From Phycisphaeraceae bacterium (GTDB lineage Bacteria > Planctomycetota > Phycisphaerae > Phycisphaerales > UBA1924), in the NCBI GenBank assembly GCA_020639195.1, contig JACKHB010000006.1, positions 186,001 through 250,000 on the forward strand: DNA of 64,000 bases. Reading direction: 5' to 3'. Within the stretch, counting starts at the first letter, position 1. Every line of letters starts with the position of its first letter. Shown piece by piece: positions 58,311-64,000 of the stretch. Under the pieces are notes generated by a model. The model searched no databases and was not told the DNA's origin. It saw nothing but the letters and a program-made list of their open reading frames with translations. A program made the position numbers and the translations under genes.

Positions 58311-58405
58311 GGCGGATCTCCGTGCAGGAGGAATGACGGATCATAGCCCGCGGGATAGAATCCAAGCAAACATGCTCTCTTGCACGCTTTCAAGGAGACG
58401 CCCGC
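58311..58405. promoter_or_regulatory. Divergent promoter region with a candidate regulator site
   Basis: 95 bases separate the Rrf2 gene and the Ric gene and must hold both promoters. An imperfect dyad, AAACATGC at 58368-58375 and GCACGCTTT at 58382-58390, lies just before the Ric ribosome-binding site (AAGGAG). It resembles NsrR-type half-sites in its AAA..TGC/GCA..TTT order but the halves are not symmetric. Treat it as a candidate only. Confidence 0.35.
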
Positions 58406-59134
58406 ATGACAGCCACTCCCCAGACCCGAACGATTGGCGAACTCGTCGTCGAGAGTCCCGGCCGAGCCCGCGTGTTCGAGGCCCTGGGAATCGACTACTG
58501 CTGCGGCGGCAAGACGCCGCTGGAGTTGGCGTGCCGCGAGCGAGGTCTGGATCCCGAGCAGGTCGCCGAACAGTTGGCCAAGGTCGATGAGGAGACGCCT
58601 TGCACCATCGACGATTGCGCAGGCATGAGCCTGACCGAACTGGCGGACCATGTCGAGGCGCGCCACCACGCCTACCTGCGTGAGGAGTTGCCCAGGCTGG
58701 AGCGACTGGCCGACAAGGTGGCCAAGGCCCATGGCCCGAGTGATCCCCGGCTCGTGCGGGTGGCCGAAGTGCTCGCGTCCTTCAGCAATGAGATGCAGCA
58801 CCACATGACCAAGGAAGAGCGCATGCTCTTCCCGATCATCCGAGCGCTCGATGCAGGAGACCGGCCCCCGACGTACAGCTTCGGCTCGATCGCGAATCCG
58901 ATCCGGATCATGGAGTCCGAGCACGATCGCAGCGGTGATGCGCTCGCGCAGATGCGCGAACTCACCGACGGCTTCGCCCGCTCGTCCGCTCTGTGCAACA
59001 CTCACCTTGCCCTGCTCGACGCCCTCGAGACGCTCGAGCGCGACACGCACCAGCACGTCCACAAGGAGAACAACATGCTGTTCCCACGAGCGATCGAGCT
59101 GGAGGCGGCCCGATTCACGGGAAGGGGCGCATGA
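58406..59134 (+). CDS. ric: Iron-sulfur cluster repair di-iron protein (Ric/ScdA/YtfE)
   Basis: A protein of 242 residues. The N-terminal ScdA module has the double-Cys motif IDYCCGGKTPLELACRERGLD (C32, C33). The hemerythrin-like domain (about 75-235) has its di-iron ligands in VEARHHAYLREELPRL, MQHHMTKEERMLFP, SEHDRSGDAL and THQHVHKENNMLFP. These proteins repair Fe-S clusters damaged by NO or peroxide. It is divergent from an Rrf2 regulator and overlaps the next hemerythrin gene by 4 nt. Confidence 0.95.
   Translation: MTATPQTRTIGELVVESPGRARVFEALGIDYCCGGKTPLELACRERGLDPEQVAEQLAKVDEETPCTIDDCAGMSLTELADHVEARHHAYLREELPRLERLADKVAKAHGPSDPRLVRVAEVLASFSNEMQHHMTKEERMLFPIIRALDAGDRPPTYSFGSIANPIRIMESEHDRSGDALAQMRELTDGFARSSALCNTHLALLDALETLERDTHQHVHKENNMLFPRAIELEAARFTGRGA
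59120..59132 (+). repeat. 13-nt repeat containing a ribosome-binding site (copy 1)
   Basis: GGAAGGGGCGCAT here provides the ribosome-binding site and the first two bases of the ATG of the hemerythrin gene at 59131. The same 13 bases recur at 61170-61182 before the quinolinate synthase gene. Confidence 0.6.
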
Positions 59135-59733
59135 TGCCTGTCGCACTCGGCACACAAGGACAACCGGGCTTCGATCGCCCCTTCGAGTTGATGAGCGACT
59201 GCCATCGCCGGATCGAGCAGTTCCTCGCCGTCATTCGCAGGGCTCTCGAAGCGTACTCGAGTCGAGAGCTCGACGAGGAGTGCTCGAACGCCCTGCGAAC
59301 GGCGCAGCGGTACTTCCGAGAGGGCGCCCCTCGGCACACCGAGGACGAGGAGGTTTCGCTGTTCCCTCGCCTGCGAGACCTTGATCGAGACGATATGCGC
59401 GAGCTGCTCGACGCGGCGGAGAGGCTGGAGCGCGAGCATGACGAGGCCGAGCGGATCCACCACTCCGTCGACGCACGAATCGATCGTTGGCTGCGCGACC
59501 GCCAATTGACGCCCGCTGAGGTCGAGGCGATGGTGCTCGATCTCGATGCGCTGGATCGCCTGTACGCGGAGCACATCGCTTTCGAGGACGATGTGCTCTT
59601 CCCCGCCGCCGCCCGAGCGCTCGATCGCGAACACGTCTTGCGAATCGGTGAGGAAATGGCGGCTCGACGCGGCCTCGATGCCAGCCGAACCGGCCCTCGT
59701 GGACCCATTGAATCGCGGAGGTTCTCACGATGA
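59131..59733 (+). CDS. Hemerythrin HHE-domain protein
   Basis: A protein of 200 residues (ATG at 59131, or the adjacent ATG at 59134). It overlaps the Ric stop by 4 nt. The four-helix fold has ligands in MSDCHRRIEQFL, GAPRHTEDEEVSLFP, EREHDEAERIHH and YAEHIAFEDDVLFP. It resembles the di-iron proteins that bind O2 or NO and may work with Ric. It overlaps the lyase gene downstream by 4 nt. Confidence 0.92.
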   Translation: MMPVALGTQGQPGFDRPFELMSDCHRRIEQFLAVIRRALEAYSSRELDEECSNALRTAQRYFREGAPRHTEDEEVSLFPRLRDLDRDDMRELLDAAERLEREHDEAERIHHSVDARIDRWLRDRQLTPAEVEAMVLDLDALDRLYAEHIAFEDDVLFPAAARALDREHVLRIGEEMAARRGLDASRTGPRGPIESRRFSR

Positions 59734-61160
59734 CCCGACGAAGCTGGGCGGAGCCGTACAAGATCAAGATGGTCGAGCACCTGCGGATGACCACGCGGGA
59801 GCAACGTGAGGCGGCCATCGCCGAGGCCGGGTACAACACCTTCCTTCTGCGCAGCGAGGACGTCTACATCGACCTGCTGACCGACTCGGGCACCAGCGCC
59901 ATGAGCGATCGCCAGTGGGCGGGCATGATGCTCGGCGACGAGGCCTACGCCGGATCGCGCAACTACTACAACCTCGAAGCGGCCGTCCACGAGCACTACG
60001 GCTACAAGCACCTGATCCCCACCCACCAGGGCCGGGGCGCCGAGCACCTGCTCTCGCAGCTCTGCATCAAGCCGGGGGACTCCGTGCCCGGCAACATGTA
60101 CTTCACAACGACGCGGCACCACCAAGAGGCGGCCGGCGGGACTTTCGTGGACGTCATCATCGACGAGGCACACGATCCGGCCTGCGAGCACCCGTTCAAG
60201 GGCAATGTCGACCTGACCAAGCTCACGGCTCTGATTGACCGTGTGGGCGCCGAGCGAATCCCGTATCTCTCGCTGGAAACGAACGTCAACATGGCCGGCG
60301 GGCAGCCGTGCTCGATGGAGAACATCTGTGCGACCTGCGCTCTGTGCCACGAGCACGGCATCCCCGTGTTTCTCGATGCGACGCGCGCCGTTGAGAACGC
60401 CTACTTCATCAAGCATCGCGAGGTCGGCTTCGCGGATCGATCAATCGCCTCGATCCTGCTGGAGATCTGCTCGCACACCGACGGCTGCACGATGTCGGCC
60501 AAGAAGGACTCGCTGGTCAACATCGGCGGCTTCCTCGCGGTCAACCACGACGAACTTGCCGAGCGCGCCCGCAACCTCGTCGTCGTCTACGAGGGCCTGC
60601 ACACGTATGGGGGCCTCGCGGGACGCGACATGGAGGCCATGGCCATCGGTATCGCCGAATCCGTCGAGGAGGACCACATCCGTGCTCGCGTCGGACAAGT
60701 CCATTATCTCGGCCAGAGACTGATCGACGCGGGCGTGCCGGTCGTTCGGCCGATCGGGGGGCACGGGGTGTTCATCGACGCCGCCGCATTCCTCCCGCAC
60801 ATCCCGCGAGAGCAGTTCCCGGCGCAGAGCCTCACCGCAGCGCTCTACGTCGACTCGGGCGTGCGCTCCATGGAGCGGGGAGCGGTCTCGGTCGGCCGCG
60901 ATGCCGTGACCGGACAGAACGCCTATCCGGAGCTGGAGCTCGTTCGGCTCACGATCCCTCGGCGTGTCTACACGCAGGCGCACATGGATGTCGTCGCCGA
61001 ATCGGTCATTGATCTGCACGAACACCCGGAACGTGTGGACGGCCTTGAGATGGTGTACGAGCCGCAACATCTGCGATTTTTCCAGGCGCGCTTCGCCGTT
61101 GCGACAGGCGGCCGCCTTGAGCACCAGTTACCCAAGAGCGAACGGGTCAGCACGAACTGA
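59730..61160 (+). CDS. Tyrosine phenol-lyase / tryptophanase family PLP enzyme, tyrosine phenol-lyase-like
   Basis: A protein of 476 residues. Family stretches include YNTFLLRSEDVYIDLLTDSG, GDEAYAGSRNYYNLE, PTHQGRGAEHLL, LDATRAVENAYFIK and TMSAKKDSLVNIGGF, where K259 should bind PLP. It lacks the insertion tryptophanase has after IPTHQGRGAE..., has YFTTTRHHQE, and keeps R383 in SGVRSMERG, the position of TPL Arg381 (Ile in tryptophanase). It also has LAGRDMEAMAIG. These favour beta-elimination of tyrosine to phenol, pyruvate and ammonia, or a related substrate. Coupled to hemerythrin upstream; quinolinate synthase follows 24 nt later. Confidence 0.9.
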   Translation: MTRRSWAEPYKIKMVEHLRMTTREQREAAIAEAGYNTFLLRSEDVYIDLLTDSGTSAMSDRQWAGMMLGDEAYAGSRNYYNLEAAVHEHYGYKHLIPTHQGRGAEHLLSQLCIKPGDSVPGNMYFTTTRHHQEAAGGTFVDVIIDEAHDPACEHPFKGNVDLTKLTALIDRVGAERIPYLSLETNVNMAGGQPCSMENICATCALCHEHGIPVFLDATRAVENAYFIKHREVGFADRSIASILLEICSHTDGCTMSAKKDSLVNIGGFLAVNHDELAERARNLVVVYEGLHTYGGLAGRDMEAMAIGIAESVEEDHIRARVGQVHYLGQRLIDAGVPVVRPIGGHGVFIDAAAFLPHIPREQFPAQSLTAALYVDSGVRSMERGAVSVGRDAVTGQNAYPELELVRLTIPRRVYTQAHMDVVAESVIDLHEHPERVDGLEMVYEPQHLRFFQARFAVATGGRLEHQLPKSERVSTN

Positions 61161-61169
61161 TTCTCCACC

Positions 61170-61182
61170 GGAAGGGGCGCAT
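61170..61182 (+). repeat. 13-nt repeat containing a ribosome-binding site (copy 2)
   Basis: GGAAGGGGCGCAT identical to 59120-59132. Here the bases after it read CGTTG, and the likely start is the TTG at 61185, two bases past the repeat. Confidence 0.6.
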
Positions 61183-61184
61183 CG

Positions 61185-62522
61185 TTGCAGCGAGCCATCG
61201 CGAGTTCGGGCATTCAGATTCGACCCGGTATCGATCTTTGCCAGTCCGACCTGCCGCTCGACTGGTATCAGCCGGAGTTCAAGCCGTACGCAGAGGAGTA
61301 CCTCGCCCTCCCCGATCGTCAACCCGAGACCGTGCTGCCATGGCTGGACTCGTACGTCAGGCCCGCCATCGAGCACTTTGGCGATTCGCTGCTGCTGCTG
61401 GCCCACTTCTACATGGGTGGCGAGATCGTCAAGCTGGTTGAGCGCTACGGCGGTTCGATCGGCGACAGTTACGCACTGGCCCTTATGAGTCAGCGATCGC
61501 CGCGGGCCTCGATCATCGTCCAATCGGCCGTGCACTTCATGGCCGAGGCGGTCGCCATCCTGGCCGAACCGCATCAGCAGGTGTGGATCACCAATCCCAA
61601 GGCCGGCTGCACGATGGAAATGATGGCCAAGGAGGATGCCGTCGCGCCGATCGCCGATCAGCTCATTGAGCGCTGCGGCGAAGACCTCATCGTGGTCGCC
61701 TACATGAACACCTCGGGCCGCGTCAAGGCGCTTGCGGGGCGGACGGGCGGCGCGACCTGCACGAGTTCCAACGCGCATCTCGTGCTCGACTGGGCTCGGC
61801 GGCGGGCGAGCAAGGTGCTGTTCGTCCCCGATCGACACCTCGGCCAAAACGTCGCTGATCGCATCGGCATCCCAGACGAGCGGGTCGCGGTCCTTCCCTG
61901 GGACTGGCTGGGCGATGAACTTCCGCGACTGTGGCCGCATCTCGATCGGGCCGACCTGCTGCTATGGGGCGCGTACTGCGGTGTGCATACGGTCTTTCGG
62001 CCCGAGCACGTGCGAGCTTGGCGCGAACGGGGCTGGACAGTCTTGGTGCATCCCGAATCGCCTCGCGAGGTGGTGCGCGCAGCCCATGGCAGCGGCAGCA
62101 CCAGCTACTTGTGGAATGCCGTGATGCGAGCGGAGCAAGGCTCGCGCTTCGCGATCGGCACCGAAGGCCACTTCGTGCGGAATCTTCGCGAGCAGGCCTC
62201 GCTGCGGGGCATCCATGTAGAGCATCTGGCGGCTGTGCCCCTTCCCGGGGCACTCCCGGTCGCCGGATGCGGGTGCGCGACGATGAGCCGCAACGATCCT
62301 CCGCACCTTGCCGGGCTGCTCGACCTGTTGCGAAAGGGAACGCCGCCAGATCTAAATCGGGTGCTGCCCGGGGATGAGATGAACGAGCGGACCGGCGTGC
62401 GGGAGCGTCTCGACACGGTCGATCGCGACGAGCTCATTGTGCACGCACGGCGTGCACTTCGCAGGATGATCGAGATCACAGAGGGCGGCAGCGCCCCGCC
62501 TGCATCGGAAAGACGCGCATGA
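61185..62522 (+). CDS. nadA: Divergent quinolinate synthase
   Basis: A protein of 445 residues from a TTG start, with a GAAGGGG box 7 nt upstream. NadA makes quinolinate from iminoaspartate and DHAP for NAD synthesis. Signatures are LLLAHFYMGGEIVKL, IGDSYALA, VHFMAEAVAIL, AGC142TME, TCTSSNAHLV, LFVPDRHLGQNVA, WGAYC265GVHTVF, GSTSYLW and GTEGHFVRNL. A last Cys pair is in AGC362GC364ATM. The three ligand regions for the [4Fe-4S] cluster are present, but HPEC reads HPES, the first 60 and last 65 residues are extra, and the chain is longer than the usual 300-370. It may be a second, specialised copy. Followed by a 4-nt overlap. Confidence 0.88.
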   Translation: MQRAIASSGIQIRPGIDLCQSDLPLDWYQPEFKPYAEEYLALPDRQPETVLPWLDSYVRPAIEHFGDSLLLLAHFYMGGEIVKLVERYGGSIGDSYALALMSQRSPRASIIVQSAVHFMAEAVAILAEPHQQVWITNPKAGCTMEMMAKEDAVAPIADQLIERCGEDLIVVAYMNTSGRVKALAGRTGGATCTSSNAHLVLDWARRRASKVLFVPDRHLGQNVADRIGIPDERVAVLPWDWLGDELPRLWPHLDRADLLLWGAYCGVHTVFRPEHVRAWRERGWTVLVHPESPREVVRAAHGSGSTSYLWNAVMRAEQGSRFAIGTEGHFVRNLREQASLRGIHVEHLAAVPLPGALPVAGCGCATMSRNDPPHLAGLLDLLRKGTPPDLNRVLPGDEMNERTGVRERLDTVDRDELIVHARRALRRMIEITEGGSAPPASERRA

Positions 62523-63565
62523 GCAACGTCCACGCGCATGCCGGCCGACCGCTCAGCGCCGGGGTCATCGGCGCGGGGCCGATGGGCATTTGTCTCTCGG
62601 CTCTGCTCGGGCAGGTGGCGCCGGTCACCATGGTCGTCCGCAACGTGTATGCGGCGTCGTGGATCCGCGAGCGCGGGGTTCGGGTCGTTGGGCTCCTCCA
62701 GGGACTGACCCATCCGATGGTCGTGCCCGACATCAGGGGGCTCGTCGGCTCCGCGCCGCTCGACGTCGTCTTCGTCGCGACAAAGACCACCGCCATCGAT
62801 TCGGTCGCCCAGGAGCTCCGCTCGGTTCTGACCGACATTGCCGGCGCTGGAGGCCCGCCGTATGTTGTCAGCTTCCAGAACGGCATCGACCCCGGACGGA
62901 CCCTGATGGAGCGGTTGGGCCACCGGCGCGTCCTGCGCATGGTGCTGAACTTTGGTGCGATCCAGGTGGATGCCGGAACAGCGGAAGTAACGCTGGACAA
63001 TCCCCCGCACTTCCTCGGCTCGCCCCATCCCGAACATCACCGGTTCAACGACGCGCTCGCGGCGACGCTCACCGCCGCTGGCCTGCACTCCTTGGCCACT
63101 GATCGAATCGAGCGGCACGTCTGGGAGAAGGGTGTTCTCAACGCATCGATGAACCCTGTTGCGGCGCTGACGGACAGCAGCGTCGGTGAAGTGCTGGATT
63201 CGCCCGCCAGGGCCATCGTTGCGCGCCTCATGAACGAGGCATTGGCCGTCGCGGACACCGAAGGCATCGGATTCGACCAGAGAGACGCCGACCGGATGTG
63301 GCAGATCCTGGAGGCCGCACGCGCGCACACGCCGAGCATGGTCGGGGATATCCGGAGGGGACGCCCGACCGAGGTCGGGCAGCTCAATCGCCAGATCATC
63401 ACCCACGCGACTCGTGTCGGCGTTCCTGCGCCGTCGCATGAGCTGATCGCGTCGCTCATCGATGCGTTTGATTGGCGTGTGTTCCGACGAGGCCGGCCGC
63501 ATCACTCGGCTCCGGTCGCGCACGCGGACAGACCGCAGTCCCAGAACGAGGAGGCAGTCCTGTGA
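62519..63565 (+). CDS. 2-dehydropantoate 2-reductase-like protein
   Basis: A protein of 348 residues of the PanE/ketopantoate reductase fold. It has the Rossmann motif GVIGAGPMGICLSALLG, VVFVATKTTAIDSVAQEL, VSFQNGIDPGRTLMER, the catalytic Lys in VWEKGVLNASMNPVAALTDSSVGEVLD, and the C-terminal HTPSMVGDIRRGRPTEVGQLNRQI. True PanE feeds pantothenate and CoA, but paralogues act on other 2-oxo acids. It overlaps the NadA-like gene by 4 nt and pdxH by 4 nt (GTGA). Confidence 0.9.
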   Translation: MSNVHAHAGRPLSAGVIGAGPMGICLSALLGQVAPVTMVVRNVYAASWIRERGVRVVGLLQGLTHPMVVPDIRGLVGSAPLDVVFVATKTTAIDSVAQELRSVLTDIAGAGGPPYVVSFQNGIDPGRTLMERLGHRRVLRMVLNFGAIQVDAGTAEVTLDNPPHFLGSPHPEHHRFNDALAATLTAAGLHSLATDRIERHVWEKGVLNASMNPVAALTDSSVGEVLDSPARAIVARLMNEALAVADTEGIGFDQRDADRMWQILEAARAHTPSMVGDIRRGRPTEVGQLNRQIITHATRVGVPAPSHELIASLIDAFDWRVFRRGRPHHSAPVAHADRPQSQNEEAVL

Positions 63566-64000
63566 ACGCGTCCGGGCGGCAGCGCCACCGACCGTTGCTC
63601 GATTCCTTGACCGGCCTCGTCGCGTGCGACGACTTGCCCGAGGCGCTCCCGGCTGACCCGATGCCGGTGCTCACCGAGTGGTTCGAGCAGGCTCGCGGGA
63701 ACAAGCGATATGACGACTTCAACGCCATGGCGCTGGCCACGGCGGCGCCGAACGGATTGCCCTCGGTCAGAATTGTCCTGTGCAAGTCGATCGAAGCCTC
63801 ACCACCGGCCCTCGTCTTTTACACCAGCTACAGCAGCCGCAAGGGCCGCGAGCTCGAGACCAATCCAAACGCCGCGGCCGTCTTCTACTGGTCGCATGAG
63901 AAGCGCCAGGCTCGCGTCGAAGGCGCCGTGGTGCGCACCACCACGGAGGAGAGCGATGACTACTTCCGCACTCGGCCGCTGCTCTCGCGGATCGGGGCCA
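63562..64000 (+). CDS. pdxH: Pyridoxamine 5'-phosphate oxidase, N-terminal part (3' end outside the window)
   Basis: The GTG at 63562 overlaps the PanE-like stop. 146 codons are visible. Signatures are PDxH-type LTEWFEQARGNKRYDDFNAMALATAAPNGLPSVRIVLCKS, VFYTSYSSRKGRELETNPNAAAVFYWSHEKRQARVEGAVV and TTEESDDYFRTRPLLSRIGA, the FMN- and PLP-binding parts. It makes pyridoxal 5'-phosphate, the cofactor of the lyase encoded upstream. The last residues run past the window edge. Confidence 0.9.
   Translation, partial: MNASGRQRHRPLLDSLTGLVACDDLPEALPADPMPVLTEWFEQARGNKRYDDFNAMALATAAPNGLPSVRIVLCKSIEASPPALVFYTSYSSRKGRELETNPNAAAVFYWSHEKRQARVEGAVVRTTTEESDDYFRTRPLLSRIGA

Overview
The window is GC-rich, densely coded DNA that most likely comes from a planctomycete of the class Phycisphaerae. 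The signs are two pseudopilins of the DUF1559 type, a secreted protein ending in the D-x-D-G-rich dockerin-like repeats common in Phycisphaerales, small sigma/anti-sigma units, and a VWA-ExbB-ExbD operon. Most operons are tightly packed, with 4-nt ATGA or GTGA overlaps.

Regions. 1-1.7 kb: end of a sigma factor gene with two coupled envelope genes. 1.7-2.1 kb: a stand-alone tRNA-binding domain protein. 2.1-12.4 kb (minus): an eight-gene operon of VWA protein, ExbB, two ExbD, and large repeat or coiled proteins. 12.6-14 kb: pyrH-frr. 14-19.3 kb (minus): dockerin-type protein, NtrC-family two-component system, and a pseudopilin with a broken leader. 19.7-23 kb (minus): FAH-family enzyme, then ECF sigma - putative anti-sigma - secretin-domain protein - pseudopilin. 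23-27.7 kb: metF, a class I amidotransferase, a DUF4340 protein, purD and an initiator tRNA.

28-40.7 kb is a mobile element of high GC. It carries a large serine recombinase with its HTH and DUF2924 partners, an excisionase-like protein, a sigma-like protein, a nucleoside deoxyribosyltransferase-like gene, a PrimPol/DUF3987 replication gene and an iteron-like repeat field. It ends with small DNA-binding proteins. The replication genes are cut by more than a dozen apparent frameshifts.

41-58.3 kb (minus) is one continuous respiratory locus. In order of transcription it encodes an Rrf2 regulator, a polyferredoxin-like membrane protein, a nitronate monooxygenase, a hemerythrin, an NnrS-like protein, a NarI-like membrane protein, a NasA/NapA-clade molybdoenzyme, a four-cluster ferredoxin, a Tat-anchored Rieske protein, a small membrane protein and a TehA-type channel. 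A nearly complete molybdenum-cofactor pathway (moaA, moaD, moaE, moeA, moaC, mogA, mobA) follows, so the enzyme and its cofactor are made together.

58.4-64 kb (plus) is divergent from the Rrf2 gene: Ric/ScdA Fe-S repair protein, a hemerythrin, a tyrosine phenol-lyase-like enzyme, a divergent quinolinate synthase, a ketopantoate-reductase-like protein and pdxH, nearly all overlapping. A nitrosative-stress repair pair coupled to a lyase and three cofactor-type enzymes is the least expected gene association in the window.
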